Below are positions 16,898 to 25,931 of a DNA stretch of 64,000 nucleotides, piece by piece. The stretch lies in the NCBI RefSeq assembly GCF_038433135.1, contig NZ_JBCDMV010000024.1, forward strand, positions 1 to 64,000. Reading direction: 5' to 3'. The notes beneath the pieces were generated by a model. That model did no database searches, was not told the origin of the DNA, and worked only from the letters and a program-made list of their open reading frames with translations. Numbering within the stretch: the stretch's first letter is position 1; the number at the start of each line of letters is the position of its first letter. Origin of the DNA: Luteococcus sp038433135 (GTDB taxonomy: Bacteria; Actinomycetota; Actinomycetes; Propionibacteriales; Propionibacteriaceae). Both the position numbers and the translations under genes were made by a program.

Positions 16898-17339
16898 TGA
16901 GCATCGGCCGGTCCCGGAAGATGGTGGTCAGCACGACGGTGGTGACGGTGGTCACATTGGCGGCGGTGCGAATCCGGGTGAGCAGCGCATCCAGCTCGGC
17001 CGGGGTGCCCACGTGCACCTCCAGCAGGTAGGAGGCGTCGCCGGCCACCGAGAAGCAGGACGCGATCTCGGGCATGCCGTCCAGCTTCGCGGGGGTGGCC
17101 TCGTCGGTCTCCGGATCCAGCGGACGGATGGAGATGAAGGCCGTCAGGTTTCGCCCCAGCGACTCAGGGTTGATCGTGGCGTGGTAGCCGGAGATGATGC
17201 CGCGCTGCTCCAGGCGTCGGACCCGCTGCTGGGCGGCCGAGGTGGACAGCCCCGTCTCCCGGCCGATGTCGGTGTAGGACATCCGCCCCTCACTCGCCAG
17301 CAACGCCAAGATCTGCTGATCTGTGCTTTCCATGGGCAC
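16881..17339 (-). CDS. Lrp/AsnC family regulator
   Basis: A 152-residue protein (GTG at 17339; an ATG two codons later is equally possible). The N-terminal winged HTH reads DQQILALLASEGRMSYTDIG then GLSTSAAQQRVRRLEQRGII. The C-terminal RAM/ligand-sensing domain contains CFSVAGDASYLLEVHVGTPAELDALL. Such proteins sense amino acids or other small ligands as dimers or octamers. Targets are unknown. The start is about 20 bp from the divergent exonuclease gene, so the two share a very short promoter region. Confidence 0.9.
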   Translation of the reverse strand: MPMESTDQQILALLASEGRMSYTDIGRETGLSTSAAQQRVRRLEQRGIISGYHATINPESLGRNLTAFISIRPLDPETDEATPAKLDGMPEIASCFSVAGDASYLLEVHVGTPAELDALLTRIRTAANVTTVTTVVLTTIFRDRPMLNAPSA

Positions 17340-17358
17340 ATGGTGACACTATTTTCAT

Positions 17359-18330
17359 GTGAACAGCGCCAAGCTCATGATTTTTGACACTGCCTCGATG
17401 TACTTCCGGTCCTTCTACGGTCTGCCGTCCAGCATGCGTTCGCCGCAGGGCGAGCCCGTCAATGCAGTCCGGGGGTTGCTGGATGCGATCGCCCGGCTGG
17501 TGGAGCAGTACTCCCCCGACGCCCTGGCCTGTGCCTGGGACAATGACTGGCGGCCCGCCTGGCGGGTGGAGCTGTTGCCAAGCTACAAGACCCACCGGGT
17601 GGCCGGTGGCGCGGCAGAGGCCGACCGGGTGGGCGTCGTCGGGGCCGGGGCCCTGGCCGCCACCGGTGGCCTGGCCGAGGAGTCCCCCGAGGGCCTGGCC
17701 CACCAGGTGCTGGTGATCCGCGAGGTGCTGGCAGCGCTGGGAATCGCCGTCGTGGGCCGCGACGGTTACGAGGCCGACGATGTGATCGGATCGTTGGCCA
17801 GCCAGCACGACGGGGAGTCGCTGGTGGTCACCGGCGACCGGGACCTCTTCCAGCTGGCCGACGAGCACACCCGGATCATCTACATCGGCAAGGGGGTCGC
17901 CAAACATGACCTGGTGGACCCGGCCTGGGTGCAGGCCAAGTACGCCGTGCCCGCCAACCGTTACGTCGATTTTGCGGTGCTGCGGGGCGATCCGTCCGAC
18001 GGACTGCCGGGGGTGAAGGGCATCGGCGACAAGTCAGCCGGACAGTTGGTGGCCAGCCACGGCGATCTGGAGGGGATGCTGGCAGCAGCCGGCGACCCCG
18101 AGTCCACGATGAGCCCCTCGGTGCGTGCCAAGCTGGCCGGGGCCGTCGACTACCTGGCCGCGGCCCGCGAGGTGGTCCGGGTGGTGCCCGACCTTCCGCT
18201 GCCCGAACTCGCCGACGGTTCGCTGACCATCAGGCCCGAACGAATCGACCGCACCGCGCTCGCTGCGCTGGACCAGCGGTGGGGGCTGGGTGGTTCGTTG
18301 GAGCGGATCCTCACGGCCTTGGCCGGGTGA
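17359..18330 (+). CDS. 5'-3' exonuclease (FEN/Xni-like)
   Basis: A 323-residue protein from GTG at 17359. The PIN/FEN domain shows LMIFDTASMYFRSFYG (first metal Asp), the helical arch region with YKTHR, GYEADDVIGSLA and VVTGDRDLFQLAD (acidic cluster). The helix-hairpin-helix FAVLRGDPSDGLPGVKGIGDKSA follows. This is the domain that forms the N-terminus of DNA polymerase I, here as a stand-alone protein. It removes 5' flaps or RNA primers. The last 20 bp overlap the convergent metW gene. Confidence 0.92.
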   Translation: MNSAKLMIFDTASMYFRSFYGLPSSMRSPQGEPVNAVRGLLDAIARLVEQYSPDALACAWDNDWRPAWRVELLPSYKTHRVAGGAAEADRVGVVGAGALAATGGLAEESPEGLAHQVLVIREVLAALGIAVVGRDGYEADDVIGSLASQHDGESLVVTGDRDLFQLADEHTRIIYIGKGVAKHDLVDPAWVQAKYAVPANRYVDFAVLRGDPSDGLPGVKGIGDKSAGQLVASHGDLEGMLAAAGDPESTMSPSVRAKLAGAVDYLAAAREVVRVVPDLPLPELADGSLTIRPERIDRTALAALDQRWGLGGSLERILTALAG

Positions 18331-18928
18331 GTACGTAGAGCCCGGCGCCGGCCAGCAGGTTGGGCCGTGCGCCGGCCAGCCGGCTGCGGTGGCCGCCCTC
18401 GTCGAGGGCGATCCGCTGCTCGATCGATAGCCCGAGGCCACCGAAGAAGCGTTCCAGGTCCACCAGCGTCGCGTGGTGCAGGTTGGGGGTGTCGTACCAG
18501 GTGAAGGGCAGGTCCTTGCTGCGCGGCATGTGCCCGCTGAGCAGCCGCAGCCGGTGGCGCCACAGCCCGAAATTGGGCATGGAGACCACCATCCGGGGCG
18601 CGATCCGGGCCATCTGGGTGAGCACCTGTTCCGGGTTCCGGACGGTCTGCAAGGTACGACTGAGCACCACCGCGTCGTAGGATTCATCGGCGAACTGCTC
18701 CAGCTGGCTGTCGATGTCCAGCTCCAGCAGCGGCACGCCGCGCCACAGGGCGCGCAGCACCTCGTCGGGATCCTTCTCGACGCCGGTGCCGTGGCAGCCC
18801 TTGGTGCGCACCAGGACGTCCAGCAGTTCGCCCCCGCCGCAGCCCAGATCGAGCACCCGCGCCCCCTCGGGCACCAGGTCGGCGACCAGTTCCAGATCCG
18901 GCCGCAGGCCGTAGCGATGCGGATTCAT
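18311..18928 (-). CDS. metW: methionine biosynthesis protein MetW
   Basis: A 205-residue SAM-dependent methyltransferase-fold protein from ATG at 18928. It carries GARVLDLGCGGGELLDVL (motif I), GTGVEKD, and YDAVVLSRTLQTVRNPEQVL, matching MetW. MetW works with MetX in methionine synthesis; in several bacteria it forms a complex that supports homoserine acyltransferase activity. The gene overlaps metX by 4 bp (ATGA), the classic metX-metW arrangement. Its end overlaps the convergent exonuclease gene by 20 bp. Confidence 0.92.
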   Translation of the reverse strand: MNPHRYGLRPDLELVADLVPEGARVLDLGCGGGELLDVLVRTKGCHGTGVEKDPDEVLRALWRGVPLLELDIDSQLEQFADESYDAVVLSRTLQTVRNPEQVLTQMARIAPRMVVSMPNFGLWRHRLRLLSGHMPRSKDLPFTWYDTPNLHHATLVDLERFFGGLGLSIEQRIALDEGGHRSRLAGARPNLLAGAGLYVLTRPRP

Positions 18929-20121
18929 GCGCTCACCGTCCGTCCGCTGTGGGTGTGGGGATGGCTCGCGGACTCGCATTCCAGGAAGGCCCGAACGGTC
19001 TGGTGGTAGGGCGGAACCTCCAGCAGGAAGGAGTCATGCCCCCAGGGCGAACGGAAATCCCGGAAGCTGACCGGCAGCCCGCCGCGCTCCAGCACCTGCG
19101 CAATCCGCCGGGAGTGTTCGGTGCTGAACCGCCAGTCGGTGTCGAAGCTGGCCACCAGGTAGTTCACCGGGTGCTGCTTGACCAGATCCAGCGCGTCGCG
19201 TGCGGCGAAGGGGTCGAAGTAGTCCATCACCCGGGTCAGGTAGAGGTAGCTCAGGGCGTCGAAGCGGCCCAGGAAGGCCTCCCCCTGGTGCTCGAGGTAG
19301 CTCTCCACGGCGAAGTCCACCCCGAAGCCGCGGGTGCTGTCGCCGAACTGGGGGCGGCGGCCGAACTTCTCGTCGAAGCCCTCCTCGCTCGTGTAGGTGA
19401 TGTGCGCCATCATCCGCGCGATCGACAGCCCGACGTCGGGATTCTCCCCCTGCGCAGCGAAGTCGCCGCCGTGGAAGGACTCATCGCGCATGATCGCCTC
19501 GCGGCCGACGGCGGAGAAGGCGATGTTCTGCGCGGTCAGCCGGCTGGTGGAGGCAATGACCACGGCATTGCACATCTCGGTGGGGTACTTCAGCGACCAG
19601 TCCAGCGCCTGCATCCCGCCCATCGAGCCGCCCACCACCGCGTGCCAGCGGCGCACGTCAAGCCGGCGGGCCAGTTCCCGGTGCACCGTGACGAAGTCGG
19701 TGATGTCCAGCAGCGGGAAGTCCAGTCCCCACGGCTCCCCCGTCGCCGGATTGATCGACGACGGCCCGGTGGTCCCCTGACAACCGCCCAGCAGATTGCT
19801 GCACACCACGAACCAGCGGTTGGTGTCGATCGGCTTGCCGGGCCCGATCAGGTTGTCCCACCAGCCGGGGTGCTTGTCACCCTCGTGCCATCCCGCGGCG
19901 TGCGCGTCGCCGGTCAGGGCATGACAGATGTAGATGCCATTGTCCCGCTCGTCGTTCAGCTCGCCATAGGTCTCGTAGGCGACGGTGATCGGCCCCAGCG
20001 TCTGGCCGTTGGCCAGCACCAGCGGCTGCTCGGGGCTGAACAGCTCCACCGACTGGGTCTCCACCAGGCCCAGCTGCCCCGGCTCGGGGTGGTCACCGGG
20101 GTGGTCGGCGTCGGATGTCAC
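18925..20121 (-). CDS. metX: homoserine O-acetyltransferase
   Basis: A 398-residue alpha/beta hydrolase-fold acyltransferase. It shows VAYETYGELN, the oxyanion region, the nucleophile elbow VVGGSMGGMQALDW (Ser near residue 165), a late Asp in ASFDTDWRFS, and the catalytic His in WGHDSFLLE. It transfers acetyl from acetyl-CoA to homoserine, activating it for MetY. Acetyl versus succinyl specificity cannot be settled by eye. It overlaps metY upstream and metW downstream by 4 bp each, so the three are translated as a coupled operon. Confidence 0.94.
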   Translation of the reverse strand: MTSDADHPGDHPEPGQLGLVETQSVELFSPEQPLVLANGQTLGPITVAYETYGELNDERDNGIYICHALTGDAHAAGWHEGDKHPGWWDNLIGPGKPIDTNRWFVVCSNLLGGCQGTTGPSSINPATGEPWGLDFPLLDITDFVTVHRELARRLDVRRWHAVVGGSMGGMQALDWSLKYPTEMCNAVVIASTSRLTAQNIAFSAVGREAIMRDESFHGGDFAAQGENPDVGLSIARMMAHITYTSEEGFDEKFGRRPQFGDSTRGFGVDFAVESYLEHQGEAFLGRFDALSYLYLTRVMDYFDPFAARDALDLVKQHPVNYLVASFDTDWRFSTEHSRRIAQVLERGGLPVSFRDFRSPWGHDSFLLEVPPYHQTVRAFLECESASHPHTHSGRTVSA

Positions 20122-21419
20122 CGGCTGGCCTCCAGCGCCTGGTCCAGATCCGCGATCAGGTCGTCGACGTGCTCGATGCCGATGCTCAACCGCACCATCT
20201 CCGACGGCACCCCGGCGGCCACCAGCTCATCCTCGGTGAGCTGCGAGTGGGTGGTGGTGGCGTTGTGGATCACCAGGCTCTTGGTGTCGCCGATATTGGC
20301 CAGGTGGCTGAACAGCCCCAACGAATCGACGAATCGCGAACCGGCCTCGCGGCCGGCCTTGAGGCCGAAGCTGACGATGCCGCCATAGCCCTGCCCGGTC
20401 AGCACCCGGTCGGCGACCGCCTTCTGCGGGCTGGCCTCCAGCCCCGGGTAGTTCACCCACGCCACGTCCGGGTGTTGCTCCAGGTGCTGGGCAATGGTCA
20501 ACGCATTGGCCGAGTGTCGCTCCATCCGCAGGTGCAGGGTCTCCATCCCCTGCAGGAAGAGCCAGGCGTTCATCGGGGTCAGGGTGGCGCCGGTGTTGCG
20601 CAGCAGCACGGTGCGTGCCCGGGTGATGTAGGCGGCCGCACCGGCGGCCTCGGTCCAGACCACCTCGTGGTAGGCGTGGTCGGGCCCGGTCATGTTGGCG
20701 AAGCGCTCGGCATTCGCCGTCCAGTCGAAGCGGCCGGAATCCACGATCACGCCGCCCATCGCCGTGCCGTGCCCACCCAGATACTTGGTGGCGGAGTGCA
20801 CCACCACGTCGACGCCGTGTTCGAAGGGACGACACAGGTAGGGCGAAGGCACGGTGTTGTCGATCACCAGCGGCAGCCCCAGGGCGTGGGCGGCCTGGCT
20901 CCAGGCGTCGAGGTCCACCACATTCAGCGTCGGATTGCCGATCGACTCGCCGAAGACCAACTTGGTCCGCTCATCGACCACCTCTGCCAACGCGGTCGGA
21001 TCCGACGGGTCCACGAAACGCGCCTCGATCCCGAACTGCGGCAGGGTGTGCGCAAACAGGGCGAAGGTACCGCCATACAGGGTGGACATGGCGACGATGT
21101 TGTCGCCGGCTCCCGCCAGGTTCAGCACCGCATAGGTCACGGCCGCCGCACCGGAGGCAGTGGCCAGGGCCCCGACACCGCCCTCCAGCGCATTCACCCG
21201 CTCCTCGAAGACGCTCGTGGTGGGGTTCATGATCCGGGAGTAGATGTTGCCGGGCTGCGCCAGCGAGAACAGGCTCGCGGCGTGCTCCGTGGAGTCGAAG
21301 GTGAACGCGGCCGTCTGGTAGATCGGCACCGCCCGGGCGTGCGTCGTCGGATCCGCGGTCTCCTGGCCGGCGTGGACAGCCAAGGTCGCGGGGTGGCGGG
21401 GATCGGTGGGGGTGCTCAT
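20118..21419 (-). CDS. metY: O-acetylhomoserine sulfhydrylase (aminocarboxypropyltransferase)
   Basis: A 433-residue PLP enzyme of the Cys/Met metabolism family from ATG at 21419, preceded by GGAAGGAG. It has VPIYQTAAFTFDS, YSRIMNPTTSVFEERV, and the PLP-lysine site DVVVHSATKYLGGHGTAMGG. The RIMNPT form and the length beyond 420 residues point to MetY rather than MetB/MetC. It makes homocysteine directly from O-acetylhomoserine and sulfide. It is the first gene of the metY-metX-metW operon; a palindromic site and a divergent TetR gene lie upstream. Confidence 0.94.
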   Translation of the reverse strand: MSTPTDPRHPATLAVHAGQETADPTTHARAVPIYQTAAFTFDSTEHAASLFSLAQPGNIYSRIMNPTTSVFEERVNALEGGVGALATASGAAAVTYAVLNLAGAGDNIVAMSTLYGGTFALFAHTLPQFGIEARFVDPSDPTALAEVVDERTKLVFGESIGNPTLNVVDLDAWSQAAHALGLPLVIDNTVPSPYLCRPFEHGVDVVVHSATKYLGGHGTAMGGVIVDSGRFDWTANAERFANMTGPDHAYHEVVWTEAAGAAAYITRARTVLLRNTGATLTPMNAWLFLQGMETLHLRMERHSANALTIAQHLEQHPDVAWVNYPGLEASPQKAVADRVLTGQGYGGIVSFGLKAGREAGSRFVDSLGLFSHLANIGDTKSLVIHNATTTHSQLTEDELVAAGVPSEMVRLSIGIEHVDDLIADLDQALEASR

Positions 21420-21483
21420 GGGAGTGCTCCTTCCAGCCCCGGTGGGGCGACGAGTCCTCAGGCTAACCGGAGCGCTTCGAGGG

Positions 21484-21510
21484 GTGGTCACCTCGCCAAG
21501 ATGTGACCAC
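21484..21510. promoter_or_regulatory. candidate operator between metY and tetR
   Basis: A perfect inverted repeat GTGGTCAC (21484-21491), 11-nt spacer, GTGACCAC (21503-21510) lies between the divergent metY operon and a TetR-family gene. Its position suggests it is the binding site of that regulator or of another methionine regulator. It is not the known McbR site (TAGAC-N6-GTCTA). Confidence 0.55.
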
Positions 21511-21579
21511 AAACACAATTCGGACCCGCTCGGTCAGCTAGATTGGCTGGCACTTGTCGAGCGTCGGGAGGAACAACTC

Positions 21580-22251
21580 GTGGTCAAAGTGCACACCGGC
21601 CTGCCGTCCCACTCCTCCGACATGCCGCTCACCGCGCGGGGCCGGGTGGACGGGCGCAGCGCGCGCAAGGTGGAGACCCGACGCAAGATCGTCCAAGCGG
21701 CCAGCGAACTGTTCGCGGAACAGGGCTACACCGGCACCTCCATGGAACAGATCGCCGAGACCGCCGGGGTCAGCAAGGGCACGATCTTCTACAACTACAA
21801 GAACAAGGCCGACCTGTTCGAGCAGCTGATCAAGGAGGCCGCGCAGACCATCGCCGACGACGTCCAGGCCGCACGGGAGGGACGACGCGGCTGGGATGCG
21901 CTCAGCGAGGCGGTGTGGCGGGTGCTCCGGGCCGCCGACGCCGCGCCGGCCCCCGCCCAGGTGCTGGTCACCGAGCTCTTCCGGCTGCAGCGGCCGTGGT
22001 CGAAGTGCCTGGCCGACGCCCGGGACGTGCTGATGAAGCCCCTGCTGGAGATCATGGCCGAACTGGCGGAGGATCGGGCCGCCGCCAAGGGCAGCCGGCT
22101 GCTGCCGGCGGAGAAGGTCAGCAATGTCACCATGCCGCTGCTGGGGGCGCTGGTGGTGGCGACGCTGGACCGGCGCGCCTACAACCCCGAGATGCCGCTG
22201 GAGACCGTGCACGAGGTGCTGACCACCGCGATCAGCGGGCTGAGGGTCTGA
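21580..22251 (+). CDS. TetR family regulator
   Basis: A 223-residue protein from GTG at 21580, chosen because GGGAGGA lies 8 nt upstream. The N-terminal TetR HTH reads RRKIVQAASELFAEQGYTGTSMEQIA then GVSKGTIFYNYKNKADLFEQL. The C-terminal helical domain (to LTTAISGLRV) is ligand-binding and not assignable. It is divergent from the metY operon with an inverted repeat between them. McbR, the methionine repressor of Corynebacterium, is also TetR-type, so a role in sulfur-amino-acid control is plausible but unproven. Confidence 0.88.
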   Translation: MVKVHTGLPSHSSDMPLTARGRVDGRSARKVETRRKIVQAASELFAEQGYTGTSMEQIAETAGVSKGTIFYNYKNKADLFEQLIKEAAQTIADDVQAAREGRRGWDALSEAVWRVLRAADAAPAPAQVLVTELFRLQRPWSKCLADARDVLMKPLLEIMAELAEDRAAAKGSRLLPAEKVSNVTMPLLGALVVATLDRRAYNPEMPLETVHEVLTTAISGLRV

Positions 22252-22278
22252 GTCTGACCACTCGATGACCGGCTGGCC

Positions 22279-22836
22279 TCAGGCGTCGCTGCCACAGCTG
22301 CCATCGGGCAGCTGCTCCTTCAACAGTTCGGCATAGCAATCGCGCACGTGCGGCCAGCCATGGGCCACGGCGTCCTGCCCGACACAGCGTCCGGTCTCGA
22401 CGCCGGCCAGCAGGCGACGCAGGACCACCAGGCAGAGGTGCCAGCCCGCCGCCAGCTCCGCGATCTGCTCCGACTGGGAGGGCTCGTGCACCAGGTTCAG
22501 CTGGGTGCCCTCGCCGGAGGGCGCCAGCTGCCACGTGATCACCTCGGGGCCCCAGCGGTGCTCCAGGAACCAGGGCGCGCGGGCCTCGGTGACCGTGGCG
22601 TCGACCTCTTCGGCGTCGGGGGTCTCCCTGCTGGTGGCCTCGCCCACGCCGTCGAGCGACCGGTTGGGCACGATCGGTGACCAGCGCGCCAGCTCGTCGG
22701 GCTCGGTGATCCAGCGCCAGACCTCGTCCTGGACTGCCGGCAGCTGGCAGGTCAGGGTGAGCACGCCCAGTCGCACACGGGCTGGGGTCAGGGTGGCAAG
22801 CGCATCGTCGGTGAGACTGGTGGTCATGACGGCCAT
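22279..22836 (-). CDS. SRPBCC/START-like domain protein
   Basis: A 185-residue protein (ATG at 22836; a second ATG at 22827). The pattern LPAVQDEVWRWITEPDELARWSPIV, then FLEHRWGPEVITWQLAPSGEGTQLNLVHEP and AAGWHLCLVVLRRLLAG, matches the AHSA1/SRPBCC ligand-binding fold. Members bind hydrophobic ligands or act in toxin and stress responses. It is convergent with the TetR gene and divergent from the SPFH gene. The Cys-containing tail (GSCGSDA) is unusual. Confidence 0.8.
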   Translation of the reverse strand: MAVMTTSLTDDALATLTPARVRLGVLTLTCQLPAVQDEVWRWITEPDELARWSPIVPNRSLDGVGEATSRETPDAEEVDATVTEARAPWFLEHRWGPEVITWQLAPSGEGTQLNLVHEPSQSEQIAELAAGWHLCLVVLRRLLAGVETGRCVGQDAVAHGWPHVRDCYAELLKEQLPDGSCGSDA

Positions 22837-22869
22837 TCTTGCACCCCGACCACCCTTACAGTGGAAGAC

Positions 22870-23832
22870 ATGTTCCTCCTAGCCACAGCGCTGGTCGTGA
22901 TCGGCCTGATCGCCCTTTTCGGTTCCCGTTCCCTGTCCACCACCCCCACCGTCACCTCCCCCGGCAAGGGCAAGCCGGCCAAGTCCGGCCCGGCTCCTCG
23001 CACCACCGCTCGGGTGCTGGGTGGTGGGGCCCTGCTGGCCGGGCTGGTGGCCCTGGCCGTCTCCTGCGTGACCCTGGTTCCCACCCAGCAGGTGGGCATC
23101 CGCGTCGCCTTCGGGCGCCCCGTCGGCACCATGCAGAACGGCCTGCACATCAAGGCCCCGTGGGAGCGGGTGGTGAAGATGGATGGCACCGTGCAGATCG
23201 ACGACAACCTGGGCGACAAGCGGACCGAGATCCGGCTGGGCAACCAGTCCGTGGCCTATGTGCAGAATGCGGTGCGCTGGCGGATCAAGTCCGACGCGGC
23301 GGACCGGCTGTACCGCGATCACAAGACCTTCGAGCGGATCGGCCCCGCCCTGCAGGAGCAGGAGCTCTCCGCCGCCCTGAACGAGGCCTTCAAGGACTAC
23401 AACCCGCTGGCCACCGCCACCGGTGACGCGAAGAGCCTGGACAGCGTGGCCGACCAGGTGAAGAAGCGCCTGACCGAGAAGATCGGCGACCGGCTGGTGA
23501 TCGATTCGGTGATCATCCCGAAGGTGGACTTCGACCCGCAGACCCAGAGCCGGATCGACGCCTACCAGACCGAGGTTGGCAATACCCGGATCGCGGAACA
23601 GCGCAAGAAGACCGCGGCGGCCGAGGCCGCGGCCAACAAGGAGCTGGCCGCCTCGGTCAGCAAGGACCCGAATGTGCTGGTCAGCAAGTGCCTGGACCAG
23701 ATGTCCGAGATGGTGCAGAAGGGCCAGCAGATCCCGGTCGGCTTCTCCTGCTGGCCGGCCAGCGGCGGCGGCAGCGGCGTGATTGTCGATTCCACGACGC
23801 CGACGCCCACGGCCCAGGAGACCAAGAAGTAG
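22870..23832 (+). CDS. SPFH/Band 7 domain membrane protein
   Basis: A 320-residue protein from ATG at 22870 (a GTG three codons upstream is possible). Two hydrophobic segments (LLATALVVIGLIALFG and LLAGLVALAVSCVTLV) precede a Band 7 domain: VPTQQVGIRVAFGRPVGTMQ, then AYVQNAVRWRI, and an AQ-like coiled-coil region rich in Ala/Glu/Lys (AEQRKKTAAAEAAANKELAA). Prohibitin-like proteins form membrane microdomain scaffolds. A TACAGT 7 nt before the ATG could give a leaderless message. A strong hairpin follows the gene. Confidence 0.88.
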   Translation: MFLLATALVVIGLIALFGSRSLSTTPTVTSPGKGKPAKSGPAPRTTARVLGGGALLAGLVALAVSCVTLVPTQQVGIRVAFGRPVGTMQNGLHIKAPWERVVKMDGTVQIDDNLGDKRTEIRLGNQSVAYVQNAVRWRIKSDAADRLYRDHKTFERIGPALQEQELSAALNEAFKDYNPLATATGDAKSLDSVADQVKKRLTEKIGDRLVIDSVIIPKVDFDPQTQSRIDAYQTEVGNTRIAEQRKKTAAAEAAANKELAASVSKDPNVLVSKCLDQMSEMVQKGQQIPVGFSCWPASGGGSGVIVDSTTPTPTAQETKK

Positions 23833-23850
23833 ACCGGCTGCACAACACCA

Positions 23851-23885
23851 GGGTCCCGGCACTCCGTTCTGGAGTGCCGGGACCC
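23851..23885. terminator. terminator after SPFH gene
   Basis: Perfect 15-bp inverted repeat (23851-23865 and 23871-23885) with a GTTCT loop, extended outward by CACAAC/GTTGTG. It sits between the convergent SPFH and secreted-protein genes and can act in both directions. Confidence 0.92.
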
Positions 23886-23910
23886 GTTGTGTGCGGCCCG
23901 GGGTTTGGGC

Positions 23911-25656
23911 TCAGCGAATTCGGTAGACGTGGTAGCTGGTCAGGCTGGCGAAGGTGTCGGTGAAGGTGCCATCGGCAGCCGGGGTGATCGTGCGGTTCTC
24001 GCCCAGCACCTCGATGCTGCGGCCCCGCAGCTGCGGGGGCAGGGTGAAGGTGCGTCGGCCGGGATGAACCGCGTCACTGCTCATCGCGAAGATGTGGGCC
24101 GACCCGTCGTGCAGCTTGAGCATCGTCTCCAGCCCCGGCCCGAAATCCCACCGGTAGGACTGGGTGTTCAGCACCGGTGCCAGGGCCTGGACCTGCCGAT
24201 TGACCTCACCCATCGCGAGCACCTGGGCGCGGCAGGCATAGCCAGGACGCTGGGCGTCGCGCAGCGCATTGCCGGTGCTGCACTTGCCACCGAAGGACTG
24301 GTTGAACCAGATCAGTCCACGGGCCTCGTGGATGATCGAGCTGATCGCGGCCGCCTTCACCTCGGCCGGTGTCAGATCGTGGAAGCTGGTGCCGTCGGCC
24401 GCCACGTCGACATTCTCGATGAAATTCCACACCGGCTGCAGCTTGCCGTCGCGCGCATCCCGCCAACGCATCGACTCCACCGTGCGGCCGTAGTTCTGCG
24501 GGCTGCGGCAGGTCTGCTTGGTGAAGGGCGTCTGGTAGGCGAAGCCATTGGGCTGGGCCCAGCTGCACTGGCCCGTGGAGTACCAGTAGGTGTCCAGGCT
24601 GACGGTGTCGGTGAAGGAATTGGCGTAGCTGTCCGCGGCCTTGTTCCACGCCGGGTTGTTCTGGTGCCAGCTGATCAGCATGCCGGTGAAGTTGGCGTAG
24701 CGGAACTTGCGGTGGTCTGGCAGCTTGTTCGCGATGGACTTGAGGTGGGCCAGGCCGGGCTGCGGGGCGAAGCGCCCGTCCACCTCGTCGTCCAGGTAGT
24801 CCCCCACCCAGGCCCGGTCGCTGCGGGGCTGGTTGCGGACCCCGGAGCCGATGTAGCTGACACCGTTACGGGCGAAGAGGCGATGGTCCATGGACGGATT
24901 GGTCACGACATAGGTGTTGATCCCCAGAGCCTTGTCGGCCCGCACCTCCGCATCGGAGCTTGCCCCGCCCCACCAGACAGCAATCGGGAAGTGAGCCGGG
25001 CTGGTCCAGCCGCCGCGGACGGCATCGGGGAAGCGGGAGTAGTAGCCGGGGCCGCCTTCCCAGGCGATCCGCGGGAGCTGCAGCGAGGCGATCCTCCCGC
25101 CCGGCTGTGGGGTGGCTCCCGCGTCGGGCTTGGCCGGTGCAGTGGGCTTGGGTTCGGTGGGCTTGGGTTCGGTGGGCTTGGGTGCGATGGGCTTGGTGGC
25201 AGTGGGCTCGGGGCGCGGCGGGACCGGCGCCTGGCCCAGCACGACGGGTTGGCTGGTTGCCTTCGCCCGGCCAATGGTGCTGCTGCCGGCGGGGCTGCGC
25301 TTCATGCCGGTGGCCGTACCCTGCAGCCGGACGGCCTTGCCCACCATGCTGCGGGTGATGGGGGTCACGAGATTGACCCCACCCCGCCAGCAGCCGGACA
25401 GGTACCAGTTGACGGGCAGCTTCTGGCCACCAACAAGGGCCAAGCCGACGGTGGTGCAGTCGATACTGCCCGAGTCACTCGGGGTGACCCGCAGGGCAAG
25501 GGTCTGGCCGACCTGCTTGGAGGTCAGGACCGGGCTCTCGGTGGTGAAGGTGGTGGCCTTGGCGGCGCCGGCCGGGGTCGGGGCGAGGATGCCAGCCATC
25601 AGGACGGCGGCGAGGGCGCCGGAGATCGGCGCGCCGAAGCGGGCATGACGGATCAT
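23911..25656 (-). CDS. secreted two-domain protein, glycosidase-like TIM-barrel region
   Basis: A 581-residue protein from ATG at 25656, chosen because it opens the signal peptide (IRHARFG..AAVLMAGILAPTPAGA) with AAGGA upstream. Residues ~30-125 look like an Ig-like or beta-sandwich region with paired Cys. A Pro/Thr linker with KPTEP repeats follows (about 140-180). The large C-terminal region includes FPIAVWWGG, DKALGINTYVVTN, WVGDYLDDEVDGR, VSLDTYWYS, IHEARGLIWFNQSFGG and a final beta-rich part, a pattern seen in glycoside hydrolase-like TIM barrels with a trailing beta-sandwich. I cannot name the family; DDE and IIHEARG are the likeliest acidic catalytic spots. It stands alone. Confidence 0.82.
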   Translation of the reverse strand: MIRHARFGAPISGALAAVLMAGILAPTPAGAAKATTFTTESPVLTSKQVGQTLALRVTPSDSGSIDCTTVGLALVGGQKLPVNWYLSGCWRGGVNLVTPITRSMVGKAVRLQGTATGMKRSPAGSSTIGRAKATSQPVVLGQAPVPPRPEPTATKPIAPKPTEPKPTEPKPTAPAKPDAGATPQPGGRIASLQLPRIAWEGGPGYYSRFPDAVRGGWTSPAHFPIAVWWGGASSDAEVRADKALGINTYVVTNPSMDHRLFARNGVSYIGSGVRNQPRSDRAWVGDYLDDEVDGRFAPQPGLAHLKSIANKLPDHRKFRYANFTGMLISWHQNNPAWNKAADSYANSFTDTVSLDTYWYSTGQCSWAQPNGFAYQTPFTKQTCRSPQNYGRTVESMRWRDARDGKLQPVWNFIENVDVAADGTSFHDLTPAEVKAAAISSIIHEARGLIWFNQSFGGKCSTGNALRDAQRPGYACRAQVLAMGEVNRQVQALAPVLNTQSYRWDFGPGLETMLKLHDGSAHIFAMSSDAVHPGRRTFTLPPQLRGRSIEVLGENRTITPAADGTFTDTFASLTSYHVYRIR

Positions 25657-25931
25657 GTCGGGAATGGTCCTTCGGTTGTCGGGGGGGTGGGTCGGTGGAA
25701 CCACGCCCCCGCCGGGCCGTCCCTCTGGACGCGCCTCGCAAGGGTCCGCCCGACCCCTGCGAAGTCCACTGGGTCAGATGCTAGACATAGCTGCGCGTAC
25801 TCAACAAATTGTCGCAACAACCCCTAGTCACAAGGGATTCAGCGCCGACGAGAGGAGTCCCCGGCCAGCGGCCAGGATGCCCAAACGCCCCACCTCCTCC
25901 GCGATCCGCCGAGTGACCCCGCGAGGACGCG

